DNA from: Serilophus lunatus
Taxonomy: Eukaryota; Chordata; Aves; Passeriformes; Eurylaimidae
Reading direction: 5' to 3'
NCBI GenBank assembly: GCA_013399895.1
Contig: VXBA01001856.1
Span: 62,001-126,000 of the forward strand
DNA length: 64,000 bases
Shown here: piece by piece, positions 1 to 12,083 of the stretch
How positions within the stretch are numbered: the first letter of the stretch is position 1
Layout: every line of letters begins with the position of its first letter
Position numbers and translations under genes: made by a program
Notes under the pieces: model-generated
What the model saw: only the letters and a program-made list of their open reading frames with translations
The model's database searches: none
What the model was told of the DNA's origin: nothing

Positions 1-1784
1 ATTATTTTGCATTATGTTTCCCATTTATATCCTGTTAAATTCTTAATTTCTTTCCAATGTGCTTTACACTTTGCTAACTAGACTGGAACAGAATTCTGAG
101 TTTGAGTCACTTATTTCCTTATGGTGATTAAAATATTTGTTTTTTCGTTCCCTGTTGAAGTATTTTAGTTCTTCTCTTTTGTCATTCAGACATCTGTCCC
201 AGTTTCATGATTTCTTGAAAAAAAATTTATTTATAGTTAACCCCTTCTCTCTGAAGTGTAAGACAACATTTTAGTCACTGCCTTCAGAAGAACTACAATT
301 AGATTTTTAGTCAAAACTAAATACAATCTCTCTTAAGCTTGTCATATTTTAGAAGTTTCCCCTTTCACTAAAATCCCTTTCAGTGTTAACAGAGCTTATT
401 GCAGAGTGTGAAATACATAATTGCATTAAACCATAATGTTAATAGGTTAATTTTTTTATCAAGATGTATATCTTTTAGCCATATACTCTCAGATTGGCAC
501 TACTACATTTATTAGTCCTATCTGGAATAGCGTCAGTCCTATTCTGCTATTAACTTTACCAATAAAAGAAATAAGGCAATCTAAAAAGGACATGTCCAAC
601 CTGTGACAGCTCATCATACATTATAAACCAGCCTCAGCACATCTGTGGGTAAATTGTCTCTTGTGAACTGTTCTACAGCTGTTAGGGTTCATGTTGTTCC
701 CTTATAAACTAGAAACAGGAATTTTTATTACCTCTGGCCATAATTTAAATTACATGAGCCCAACTCCATGCTGCAGATGAGTGTGGTGTCATGCAGTTTG
801 GCTTTTATTTTGGCATGTTACAATGCAGCTCACACATGAACTCTACCATCAGTAGACATGTGAAAGGAAAAGAAAGGAAAAACACACACAGTATTAAAAA
901 TGCTAGAACAAAACCTTAGGTCTATAAAGAATTATTACTGCACTTGCACCTATTCTCATAGGTTATATTCTTGGCAGCTTTACATCACTACAGCGAATGG
1001 TTCGAGCACTTCACCGGTACTCGACAAACACTCTAAAGGTCAGTGCTGTCACCCTTTCACTAAACATCACCAAAAATAGCTACATAGCTGTTCTGAGAGC
1101 TGTTGCTCTATTTTTTAAATAAATTTTGTGCTTTAAGCTTTTTTTCCAAGTCTTACATTGCAAAAAATGAAACCAGTTATTTTTAACAGTGTATAAAAGT
1201 TTGCATTTTTGTCTAATCTGTCCATATAAAAAAAGTATTCCACTTCAATATTTTAAAAAAGAAATTTACTTTAAAAAATTTATAACGTATCCCATCAAGT
1301 CTAAAAATTACGTTGCTTGTCATAAAAATGTCATACTCCCCCTCCTCCCTACATATATTTCTTTAACTAGAAAAAGAGGCAATTTAAGAAATATGGAGAG
1401 GTCACAAGAGAAGAAAAAATCCACATCTCAAAATCCAATTAGATGAGAAAAAAAAAAAAAATTATAAATACCAATAAGAAGCTGAAGCTGTCCCTGACAA
1501 GGTGGAATCAGAGATCTGTACTTTCCCATTCAATTACAACCAGAAACATCAAGTTGGCTCATGTATATTTAATGGAAGAAATACATATGTTATAATCTGA
1601 TTTTTTTGTTAAGAAGTTATATTTATTACATTCTTCTCTTAAGTCTTAAACTTTGAAACACCTACAGGGAGCTGCAATTTGTAAACTGCCAGGACACAAA
1701 AAAAGGTGTACATCACTCTAAGCCTGTTCTAGCAACTTGCTTTTGAAAATCATAAGCATTACAGTTAATTAACAACCTAATGAA
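1..1784. other. non-coding AT-rich stretch, no gene seen
   Basis: No recognisable exon, RNA gene or transposon is visible. The sequence is AT-rich with a 14-base A run at about 1448-1461. The open frame at 1189-1446 has low-complexity lysine-rich composition, resembles no family I know, and is taken as a chance frame. Confidence 0.6.
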
Positions 1785-2137
1785 ATGCTGAGAATGAAGG
1801 TCTTGCTTCTTTGTGCATTTCTGGGCTTGCCTTTCATTGGTAAGAAATTTCCAGGGCTATAAACAGAAAAACACATTAAGCAACACTCAAAATTTACTTC
1901 TGACTTTTCATCTCAAATAAAAATAAAAATTATCATTAGCCTTCCAATTAATTTTAATAACTCATCATGGGTTGAATAAAGAATCCCTTAAACTCAACAC
2001 TCGAATTAAGGATTTTTGCATGTCTATTCTTTGATTTCGTTCAGTTTGTCATTGAAGGAAACAGTCTCTAAATGAGTAATTATTCTTTCATTTTGATTGC
2101 AGGTCAAAATACATCAGACAATCATGATATGATATAA
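1785..2137 (+). other. weak candidate: two-exon micro-gene for a short secreted peptide
   Basis: Two in-frame ATGs (1785 and 1794) open a hydrophobic leader, MKVLLLCAFLGLPFI from the second, that looks like a signal-peptide core. Its frame runs into a good splice donor at 1840 (G before GTAAGA). A pyrimidine-rich acceptor ending in GCAG at 2102 lies 263 bases downstream. Joining 1839 to 2103 keeps the frame in phase 1 and adds GQNTSDNHDMI, with an NTS glycosylation sequon, before TAA at 2135-2137. The product would be 26 residues from the second ATG. Unspliced, the frame ends after 23 codons. A single-base shift after the acceptor would give another short tail, so this could be a decayed 5' end of a larger secreted-protein gene. 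No TATA box or later exon was recognised. Chance is the main alternative. Confidence 0.18.
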
Positions 2138-5100
2138 TACCGAGGAGCTGTGGTGGTTAAAATGTGGACCTAGATTCAGAAGCTCTCAGGAATCTCATTC
2201 CCTGTTATGCCCCACATTGAACCACATAACCTTGAGATAACAGCTCAGTATCTGTACCTGCAACGTTGAATAACAATCATTCCCATTCTTTGCCTCTCGA
2301 CACCACAAGCTCAAGAGAAGTGGTAGTGCTATCCAGCCCGGATTTGCATAGAGCTCTGGACAGCCCAGTATACTACTAATATTACTAAACCATTTCTTAC
2401 TCTCATCCTCATTATAAATACTGAATTAATTAAAAAACTCAGTCCATGAGAAATGTTTTCCACAACTTTCAATATGTGTGACATACAACAGAAAACAGCT
2501 AGGATTAATCTTGGGACTGAACAAATAGCTCCAAACAATCAAAGGAATTCTTTCAAAGTATGAAAATAAAACAGAAAATACTGTGGTTTTTTTTGGTTGT
2601 TGGGATTTTTTGTTTGTTTTGTACCCCCACAAAGAGGAGCACAACTAGCTATTCCAGATGTGAGCTTCGCCTATACTTGTTTATTAAGTGCGAGGCCTTC
2701 CTCTAACAATTAAAACCTCTGGGACTGTATGCAAACCAGAACATTAGCATTTGGCCTTGAGCAATATACCTTCTGCACGACAGTGTGCTCCCCACAGTTT
2801 TGAACATGCTGACAGACTAAAGTAACCAAACCACCAGAGAGCCAATGACTAGAACCTGCAATAATCCAACGGGAAGGATTACAGGCTTTATAAATAAAAA
2901 CATGGTAAACTAGCATAAAGTTTATGAAAGAATCAGGCTCTGAGGTGACCATTACAGTAATGTTGGAAAAGTTTTACCATGGATACCAGCCAGACAAAGG
3001 CAGAATAATAAAAACAGGGGAAAGACTCATTATTTTGGAGCTGATGAATGTGATTTCCGTGATGACCTTTCAGGGCCAGATTCTGATCTTGAGGGAATGG
3101 GCTGGGTGTATGGCTCCTGTTGTCAACAGTAAATGCTCATGCAGATCTTATGATAACAGTCCTGCACGACCTGGCTGGCCAGCTGCTGTCCCGAGTCTTG
3201 TATTTCATAAACTCTTTAAATCAAAATGCGATTAAATATCTTTAGAAATCATTCAAATAATTTCTAAACAAAGTAGCCTGTTTCACTCTTATAAAATAAT
3301 TTGTTTTCGTATAAATGCAAATAAAAAATAGGCAAAACTTTGAATCTGTAATTATTCCAAATTTTTATTTATTTATATGTGTTATTTTTTTTTTTTTTTG
3401 CATTATATGAACCTCAGATGAGGTTCAACCACTTCCAGATAAGATTAATTTTATTCCTCCAAAATCAATGAGAACATCATCTTATTCTTTTCACAGCATC
3501 TTCAAAATAGGACTTGAATGGACACAAGTGCTGGGGGCTGTGAGAGGGGTTTATTCCCATATCCATGTTACCTATTCCCTGGGGACAGAATTAATTTCTA
3601 TGCAAACCACTCATTTTCCTCATGACTTATCAACAATTTTATAGTACAGATCCTAAAGTTAAATGAAAAAAAAACCCCTCATCTAATTAGACTAGAATGA
3701 AACCCTAAAAGAGATTGGAATTGTTGGCATTTTTTAAACTAAAATTTACAATAATTTTTGGCTAATTTTCTAAAAATTTATGTCACAGGATTCCAAACAA
3801 AGGAACAGGTGACAAAAGCACAGCAGAAATTAAGAAGTATAGGGTTTTAATCCCAGAATTAGGAGAAGCTCTGTTTAAAAAAGCCAGTAAGGCTCTTAAG
3901 AGTTACCAGAAAATGTAAAAGAAATCCTCTTTGCATGTGAGCTACAGCTGCAGTAGTCAAACCAAGAAACCTGGGTAAGTCTGAGGGAAAATATATAATA
4001 TGCAAACAAGCCATAGCTTCTTTTGTGATCTGACATGCACTAATAGCTAACAAACGAGAGGCTCTTTCAAATGAGCTGGTCCTGCACAGCTGAATTATGA
4101 TAGGCAAATGGGATAGGAATGAATTAAAGAGCAACACTCCCTGTCACAATACGCCTTTGCAAAAGCTACTTCCCTTCAGAAGTTATCGGCACCTGCCAAA
4201 GCCACAGGGATTACCCTTCCCCTATGGCAGTATATAACAGGAGGGAAAATTTTGGCTTCTAACCAAGAAATCAGAAACTGAAAAATGTACTAAAAAGTGA
4301 AGTGAGAAAGCCAGGCAAAAATTCTTTAGGAAAGTAATAGATTTATCCCTGTCCAATCCTGACTCCTCATGGACGTGTAGCCTCCGCACTGCAGCATTAG
4401 AACTGCTCACAGAGCACTATGAAAAATGGCAAACAAATCTGGGTCTAGCAGGGTATGCTTCATAACCCAGCCAAGATTCACTGAGAAACAGCAAATTCAC
4501 AGAGAAATTTGACCCACCAGTAAGCTCTCTTTCACTGGCAAAAAATTGTCACCGTATACGTGGCCCCAGAAAGGCAAGAGTCAGAGGATGGACGGAAACA
4601 CTGCCACGGGGAGTGTGGGCTTGCAGTGGGCTGCTGCAGATTTCACCTGGGTCTGCTGCCTTGAGTTGAATTTCAAAATACACTGATGCAGCTGGGGCAT
4701 GTGTCCAATAAATATCTTTGATATTCTGGTCAAGAAGTACAGATCCTAGATCCCTTTGGCAAGAAAATTAGTGGAACTCTCATCTAGTTGTCCACTTCCA
4801 TCTATACTCCCCTTCATTCCAGCCTCCTGAAGATCCTGTACAACCTTAAAGCTCTTCAGCTCAATTCAGTGCCCTTCCTAGTCTCCAAACATGATTATTA
4901 CTTGTAGTGTCTAGATAAGGCACTCCTTGTACTGTCTTTCTTTTTACCAATTCTTTTAATTTGCTAACAAATAAGTACACACAACCACAGGAAAATATTC
5001 TGTTCTGAAGTATGCAACGGCAAAAAATCAGTGAAGAAGGAGCAGAATATGTGCAGGTGAAAAAACAAACATGCACACCAAGAAAGAGAGCCTAGGTATA

Positions 5101-5744
5101 GATGAATTGATGAGTCTTCCCTGTATATACCAAAGTCCCATCTGGACGTCTATGTGATGGTAGACATTTAGTATTTGATGGGATTTTTTGTGAAAATAAG
5201 TTAAACTTCATTTTCGCTCTAGTAATTGTTTCTCATTAAAGTTAAGTACTCACCTGTGAATAATATTTACTTTAAGACCTCAGATGCTAATTGGGTCTGA
5301 TATAAAGATGAAGATAAAAATTCTGGTCTTCTAAGCTCAAGGTCAGTATTGTTCATCCTAGTAGAAATTCTGTTTTACTATTTCTGTTTTACTGAAGGCC
5401 CCATTTCAAATTCAAGTATCCAAGAGGTGGGAAATACCAGATTAAAATTACTTATGCAACTCAGTTTGGACGTCCTGAACATATCTTTTATGAAACCATC
5501 TTCATTTATGTGATCACAGACTACTTTTCCATGGCGCGGCTGCAGCCAGTTTTGCGTGCACACACAAAAATGTATATGCTGAGAAATGATATTTGGGGAA
5601 TGAATCAGGTTTACCTACTGAATGAGCTTTTCATTTCTCTCTGCCTCATTTATTTCAGGAACTGGAAGGTATATAATGAACCAGCAAGGGACTACACAAC
5701 AAGAAAATAAGATTAAATGTTAACACCTGCCATTGCAGCAGTGT
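2138..5744. other. unique non-coding sequence with T-rich tracts
   Basis: No gene recognised. T/G-rich tracts occur at about 2584-2620 and 3385-3399 (15 T). The frame at 2924-3235 (103 codons) has no recognisable domain. Around 3073-3093 the sequence resembles the end of an old amniote interspersed repeat, but the match is too short to call. Confidence 0.55.
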
Positions 5745-5865
5745 ATTCCATTTCTGGATCTGCCACAGAGCTCCTATGTGATGTTGGACAAATTGCTTCA
5801 CATTTCGCAGAGATGACTGTTAATTTAATGTTCCTCATTTTCTGATCTCTACACAAGACAACTGA
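5745..5865 (+). repeat. MIR-like SINE remnant
   Basis: The stretch reading TCTGCCACAGAGCTCCTATG followed by GTTGGACAAATTGCTTCACA parallels the MIR core (TCTGCCACTTACTAGCTGTG, then CCTTGGGCAAGTTACTTAAC), and a later TTCCTCATTTTCTGATCT parallels the MIR TTTCCTCATCTGTAAA segment. MIR is an old tRNA-derived CORE-SINE found across amniotes and usually strongly decayed in birds. No intact A or B box is visible. The call is by eye against a remembered consensus, so boundaries are approximate. Confidence 0.4.
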
Positions 5866-6004
5866 GCTAAGCTATTGAACACCTACAGCTGCAATTGATG
5901 TTGATTAAAATTATATTTATATACATATAAAGTTTTATTAATATTATAGAGATTATGAAAGAAATTTTATTTAGAAATTATCTGATACATTGTAAACTAC
6001 TTTG

Positions 6005-6150
6005 TTCTTCTCTCTGTGCCTCTGTCCATCACCTACGAAGCAGGATAACAAACCCATGAACGGCCAGGGTATTATGTAGATAATTGCATTACTTGTGTAT
6101 GAAACATTCATGTATGATAGCTGTGTGAACAATGATGTAGCTTATAATTT
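6005..6150 (+). repeat. second MIR/CORE-SINE-like remnant
   Basis: CTCTCTGTGCCTCTGTCC followed by a purine-rich GGATAACAA and a downstream AGGGT...ATAATTGCATTA segment is laid out like the 3' half of a MIR-type SINE (TCTGTGCCTCAGTTTCC, GGGATAATAA, AGGGTTGTTGTGAGGATTAA). It lies about 140 bases after the other remnant in the same orientation. It could be a separate copy or part of one element split by an insertion. Confidence 0.3.
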
Positions 6151-6927
6151 TATATTCAGTGCAGGTTTTGAATGATATGGTGGTAAGGAAAACACTGGGG
6201 CCACATATTGCATGAAGAATGTGGAAAGAAACACAAGCGAACTGGTGATGAAGAAGGGTCATGTGGAAAATAAAAGTATTAACTTTCTAAATATGTCAGA
6301 GTGCCCGCATTTGAAGGGGCCAAGTTCAGTTTTACAAGAACAATCTTAGGCCTGGAAGTGTGTTTTTCTGCATGGAGTTGATTTTGTTTCCATGTAGATT
6401 TGGAGTTGTATTGTTTAATATATATTATTGGTTTTGTGTCAAGAAGAGAAGAATCCAGACATCGCCACCTCTCCCATTTCTAACCTAGGTCACAGATGAA
6501 GTTTGAATCTAAACCCATATTTCAAACAGGTGTAGAAGAGGTGGAATCTGGTAAAGATTGTCGTCTTAGATTTGGAAATGAAACTCCAAATTGATACAGC
6601 TTAGAATGAACATGCAGATGAACGTGGTCCAAATGTCTGGAAAGGCTGCATTCAAGCTTCTCAGAAACAGACCTGCCTCTACAAATACGAGATGTTTCTG
6701 CAAGAAAGGAATATTCACACGTTATCTGGACAGGAGCCCATTGTCTCTGACCTTTCCTTCAGGAAAATATGGCTGAGCAGCAATGCCCAAGGTTATCAGT
6801 GGACATCCATTGCTCAGTTCACGACTCAGAAGATGTTAAGCATTAGCAGGTCCATAACATGAGCAGGGCAGGCTGAGATCTGGCCTGGTCACTGCTGGAC
6901 AGCTCCACCACTATTTCTGTCAAATCT

Positions 6928-6970
6928 GGGTCAGGATGTGTGACCTGAGCTGTGACCTGAGGTATGACCT
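6928..6970 (-). promoter_or_regulatory. three nuclear-receptor half-sites, DR6-like array
   Basis: TGACCT occurs at 6941-6946, 6953-6958 and 6965-6970, an exact 12-base period, embedded in imperfect repeats of TGTGACCTGAGC. An opposite-facing GGGTCA lies at 6928-6933. TGACCT is the complement of AGGTCA, the half-site for retinoid, thyroid and orphan nuclear receptors. A six-base spacer is not the classical spacing for RXR heterodimers. The array could equally be a short tandem duplication with no regulatory role. Confidence 0.3.
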
Positions 6971-8201
6971 GGCTGACTTTTGTACCTGCACTGAGGCTGC
7001 CCACCTGCAACCATACAGATGGAAAAACTTTCCTGTTAATGCAGAGAGATTCTCTTAGAGGAAAAAAGGAGCTGGAGATATCTTGGCAAATCACTAAACT
7101 TGGACTATAATGAGGAAATCACAGTGCAGGAAAGTCCTATCTTGTTACGAACTTCCCTATTATATGAAAGCCATGAAAGAAATGAATATTGTGACGAGGT
7201 CATGACTTTGCTTATAAAACCTGCATATTAAGTAGTGGGAAAGATTACTGCCAAATGCCTTGTTTTACTGTTCACCCTCCCATGCAGCTTCCTATTTTCT
7301 GATACCTTCAGTAGCTGACACTCGCTTTGCCAAAATATATTACAGGCCACATGGAAGATCATATATCAGCAAATAATGAAATCATGTTAAAATGTAGGTT
7401 TCCTATAATGAGCTGAGCCTGCCCATTTCAGCATTACTTTCAGGTGTTACATCAGGAGAAAAGATAGGCTTTAAGGTATGTTTAAATTTGATTGTCTGTG
7501 TGAAAGCAAATATGCAACTTCAAAATTTCACGACACTGTGCTTGTTTTTTAAAGCTTAAAGCAGTTTCATTCATGAGGTTTATAATTTGTCAAAGTATTT
7601 TCACTAGATTTGCATGTGAATTATGAAATACAAAACCAATTTAGTACAGCAAAGAAAATTATTTCAATCACTAAGGGAAATAAAACTAACTTTTACTTAG
7701 AGCATGAGAAGAAAAGAAAAGCAAACTCGAGATTAAAAGTATTGTCTCTTGATGAATTCCATTGTTTGGCCTAGAGAAGATTAGCCAGATGAATAAAAAA
7801 TATTTAAGAATTTATTAATAAAAATTACTAAACCTAAATCCACATTCCAAATAAATTAAACATTCTTAATATTTCACATCTTCATTTTAAGCTTCCCTGA
7901 TCAGAGCAGAATAGGAATTATGACTTGGACCTTAGGACAAAGCAAGGATGCAATTTGCTCATTCCAAACTCCAGATTGCATAAATTGTCATGGACTCATT
8001 GAAGTCATTGCAGTTGTGATAGTTTCCACTATGTGAAGATTCAACCCCATGTTAATTGCCTCTGTCAAGTAGTTTATTTGTGCTTATTTTGGATCACACC
8101 AAACAAACAGATATACGTTGAAAAAGCAGTGAGTAAACACAGACATGATATTCATAGATTATCAGAAAGACATTACATTAAGCAAATTAATATTGAGAAG
8201 G

Positions 8202-8220
8202 AAAAAAAAAAAAAAAAAAA
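8202..8220 (+). repeat. A homopolymer (19 bases)
   Basis: Uninterrupted A run. The upstream 200 bases do not resemble a known mRNA or SINE, so a retrocopy tail is not supported. Confidence 0.9.
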
Positions 8221-8382
8221 GTGTAATGGGATTGTATCTGCCTACCTGTGTCCAAGCCAATGAAATCTTTGATATTCATGCCTCAATTTAAACAGCAATT
8301 TTAATACTGGTGTGGTACGACAACATACTAAGATGAACAGTGCAACATCCAACTGAAGTCCTTCAGACAAGTATGTCTCTCA

Positions 8383-8400
8383 CCTAATATTAATATTAGG
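8383..8400. repeat. perfect 18-base palindrome
   Basis: CCTAATATTAATATTAGG is its own reverse complement, with no spacer. It lies 28 bases from the 3' end of the neighbouring CR1 copy. It can form a small cruciform; no known binding site is identified. Confidence 0.85.
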
Positions 8401-8428
8401 AAGAAAACACAATTCCCACTTTAAAACT

Positions 8429-8632
8429 CAATCTTAGAGTCATAGAATATCCAAGATTGGAAGGGACCCAAAAAGATCATCAAAGTCCAACTCCTGACCC
8501 TGCACAGACCCATCCCCAAGAGCACCATGTGCCTCAGAGTATTGTCCAAACTCTTCTTGAGCTCTGCTGTGACCACTTCCCTGGGGAGCCTGTTCAGTGT
8601 CCAACCACTCCCTGGGTGAAGTGTTTCTAATG
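8429..8632 (-). mobile_element. CR1 LINE 3' fragment, 5'-truncated
   Basis: On the plus strand it begins with AGAGTCATAGAATATCCAAG and GATTGGAAGGGACCC, the complement of the CR1 3' end, so the element reads on the minus strand with its 3' end at the low coordinate. The minus-strand frame gives the degraded C-terminus of CR1 ORF2, including NRLPREVVTA and LDNTLRHMV. CR1 is the dominant LINE of birds and inserts as heavily 5'-truncated copies. The wording (CTGACCCTGCACAGACC, ACCATGTGCCTCAGAG) fits a different CR1 subfamily from the copies at 36.3 and 48.1 kb. Relative to the consensus I remember, about a dozen bases before GCTGTGACCACTTCC are missing. It is dead: no RT or endonuclease domain remains. 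Confidence 0.88.
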
Positions 8633-9270
8633 TACATACACATACATGACAACTTTGAGTACAGTACAACCCAGCGAGGGGACTGAAGAACAACTAGGCA
8701 CTTCCTGGCTGAGTCCGAGCAAGATATTTTGGAAACAAGTATTTTTAGATATCCAGTAGGATAATTCCTAAAGGAAGTACATAGTTTAAAATGTTTTGAT
8801 ACATAAAGACCTAAAAGAGCCTCCTCTCTCTTTTTCCATTTTCCATCAGGAAATCAGAAGTATATGGGCTATTTTGTTAATTTGGCTGTTGACCTTGTAA
8901 GCAATGAATGATCCATGAAACACAGGTATAATTCCTTCCAGGATTATTCAACCAACAGAGTCAGATCTAGATACATAGATTTTTTTGATATAAGCACCAG
9001 AAAGGTTCTTTCATCCAAAAAGAATTTTATAGGGATAGAACAAAACAATTTTAAGCTCCTGGACAGAGTATAAACACATTTCAATATAAATTTCTGGGGT
9101 TTTTTTCTCTCAATAGACCAAAAAGACTCACTTAATTAAATCCGTTTTTGTTTTCTACTCCCTGTTTGTGACTAGTGTCTCCAAAGAGCACTGTGATAAT
9201 ATTTTGGTATTTGTTGTAGGAATACAGAAAACATCAATATTGCATTGCACAATACTGTCAGGAGAGGAAC

Positions 9271-9297
9271 GATGATGAAGATGATGATGGTGATGAT
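9271..9297 (+). repeat. GAT trinucleotide microsatellite, imperfect
   Basis: GATGATGAAGATGATGATGG followed by TGATGAT: about nine units with one GAA and one GGT variant. Confidence 0.85.
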
Positions 9298-12065
9298 TTG
9301 GTAAACACCTCATAAAACACAAGATGAAAATTTTAAGAAAAGAAATGGCAAAATTTCGAAAAAAGCAGAGGGCAATCTGAGAAAACGATACAACTACATA
9401 AGGCAGTAAATGCACAGCAGAAGTGGCTTTAATGCAGGTGAATAGTTTTGTATGGATCCAACACAGATACAGTGTACAAATCATTTAGGGACCAAGAGTA
9501 AAATTTAACGCAGGAAAGACCCACACTCCTGTGCTGAATTTGTTTTAAAAAGGAAAGAGCATTTCCATACAACTCCTGAGAGTCACCGGAGTGGTGCAGA
9601 GGTGTCAGGGCTCTGCTAGGCTGTGTCACACATAAACATGACACAGCACAGCAGAGTCCTGACACCTGTGCACTGCAACACGGATTGAGAGCAGTGGTGG
9701 AGCCAGAGCTCACAAGCCTTCACTCCTGCTGCTCCATTCACCACCACTTTACACAGGAGCTACTTGTTCTTTTGGAGTAAGGAGACTCCCCCATGGGTGA
9801 GGAGGCTGAAGACCATCATACCTACCTCTGAATTCAGTTTTATCACCAGCTGGACAAAGAATATTTGAGAAGCTTCCATTCCAGTCAAAAAGGAATGAGG
9901 TGGCATTTACAATGATCAAATGTAACATTCCAGCATATGCACATCATTTAAGACACACTGTAAACCACTCCTTTAGCCAATGTCTTGAGTTGTGAAATGA
10001 TGCAGAGGTATTTGTGGGCACAGAAAACCTTTAACCCATCTCAGTAAAGCAATTAATTTTTGTTTCCTCTAAAGCAATTTCTTGAGATATGTTCCTAGAA
10101 TAGTTCTACGATCTGATAAACGTCTGTAGTGATATTTATGAAGTGCTAAAGCGCAAACGTCAAAGCTCAACATAAACGTCACATTGTTTTGGATATACTT
10201 GAAGAGAAAACAGTTACCGAGGATATTTGACTTCATTGATAAAATGAGGTATGAGTATTCATCAGCCCATTGCATGTCCAGGGGTGGGAAACCCGCAAAA
10301 TTGGCACAGAAACAGCTATCACATATTCGGGATACAACTCAGATTTGAAAAACTGTGGATCAGAGCAACTTGCACTACCTACTTTGAAGCCTAGACAAAG
10401 CCTCTAAATTACTCTGCTTTCCAGGGGCAGAGTAAAGACATTTTTGTTTCTTTGTTTGTTTGCCAACCCCTTGCTTCATTTTTAAAGTTAAGACAAAAAT
10501 GCTCTCAAATTCATGGACTATCATGATCCTGTATACCTTCATCTCTTGGCTCCACCATGCTGCAGCCTTGGACTGCAGGAGTACAAAAAGCAGTGTTGTA
10601 TATCAAGGTGGAGCAGTAGAGAGAATTAGGAGGATCTCAATATGCATACAGGCCCACAAAAGGAGCAAGCACAGTCATTTTATGCATGAATTACGCCTGC
10701 ATGACTATCAGAAAATTCAGCTCTCCACCTCTTTTAATACGAATGCTGATACTCAGTGCAAAATGACATCAGTTTTCCTTTTAATGTGGCGTTTGCAGAG
10801 GAACATTTAGCAGCAATTCTTAATATGGAGGATGGCGTGGATGTGTTGAAATATTTCTAAAAGCTCAGTATTACAAAGTGGAATTGAAGGGAGAATTTTT
10901 TATTCACTGCTTTGAAATAACTGTTGTGTACATTTCATCATTAATATTTAACCAGACTATTTGAAAATAGGGCCATACTTTCCTGAGATGTATTGGGCCA
11001 AGCCATTTACCTATGATTAAAGTGGTAAAATACTAGGAAAAAAATAGCAATTTCTACTATGGAACTTTAATATAACTGCAGAATGATTTCATTTGTAATT
11101 TATCTTTAATGTGCAATAACTTCTAGAACTATGAAATTAACATCAAGGTGAGACGTTTACTTCCCTATAAATAGAAAACAAAAATAGATTTCTTCAGATA
11201 AGGAGGTGTTGAAGAAGGACTTGAGTGGTATAACTTAAAGAAAAACCATAAAATGTTGCCAAAAATAAGAAATAACTGTCCCTGAAGTCAATACCTCAGG
11301 AAAATGCTAATGAAGAGTACATCAATGGAAGTGACATTTTTCACGCAAGAGATTAAATCTTCTGATCATTGTGTAGACATGAATGATGCTGGGTATTTTT
11401 TGCTAATGCTGGAAACTTGGGCCCCAGAATTTCTGCTGAACCAGTTTGATTTAATTGCGTTCTGCACCCCTAATTCCTCCCACAAACCGCTCTTCTAGAT
11501 TGCTAACTTTTTCTTCCTAAATACCTATTACCCTCTACTCTAGGAATTTTTGAAATTTTATGCTTGTATTTCTGTATTTGATTAAGTATATTTCCTATAT
11601 TTTGGGAAGTAAAGGTTCTTTTGAGAAAACACATTTTTCAAAATGTAGGCTTTGAATTTCAGTAAAAGAGGTGTAAGACTATCAATCTAAATACAAAGAG
11701 AGTAGTCTCATATCACAATATTTGTGCAAGAATTTTTAATTCTACAATTTATTTAACATTCTACTTTTGTGTTGGCTGTTTCTTAAAAAGTAAATGGTAC
11801 CATCTGTATCGACCATCTGAACTGAACTGGTCCTGAACAGGAACATGAAAAGAATAAATCTACAGATAATCCACAGCACTTTGTTAAGCCCAGGGATAGC
11901 TAGTTTACTTCTAGATAATATAGACAAGCAATTATTATCAGAAAAATTTTATGAAGAAAAAAAATTGAGGGGAATTATTTTTATTTTGCAAGCATTACTT
12001 TTCGCAGGAGTGTTATATGGCATAGTTTTCACCAGTTCCAAATTATAAAGAAACGAGTCATAGGG

Positions 12066-12083
12066 GCTGGTTTTGAAACCAGC
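12066..12083. repeat. short perfect hairpin
   Basis: GCTGGTTT, a two-base TG loop, then AAACCAGC: an eight-base perfect inverted repeat. It is too short for a miRNA precursor, and no T tract follows directly. Confidence 0.7.

Larger units (their letters stand above)
6151..8428. other. unique non-coding sequence
   Basis: No gene recognised. It includes the TGACCT triplet (6941-6970), a 19-base A run (8202-8220) and a perfect palindrome (8383-8400), each listed separately. The frame at 8033-8263 simply reads into the A run as a lysine string and is not a gene. Confidence 0.55.

Noticed and set aside
3073..3095. CAGGGCCAGATTCTGATCTT, like the end of an old palindromic amniote repeat
   Set aside because: Only about 20 bases match and no partner inverted repeat was found nearby.
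8033..8263. 76-codon frame ending in a lysine string
   Set aside because: The lysines come from the A homopolymer at 8202-8220; nothing else supports coding.
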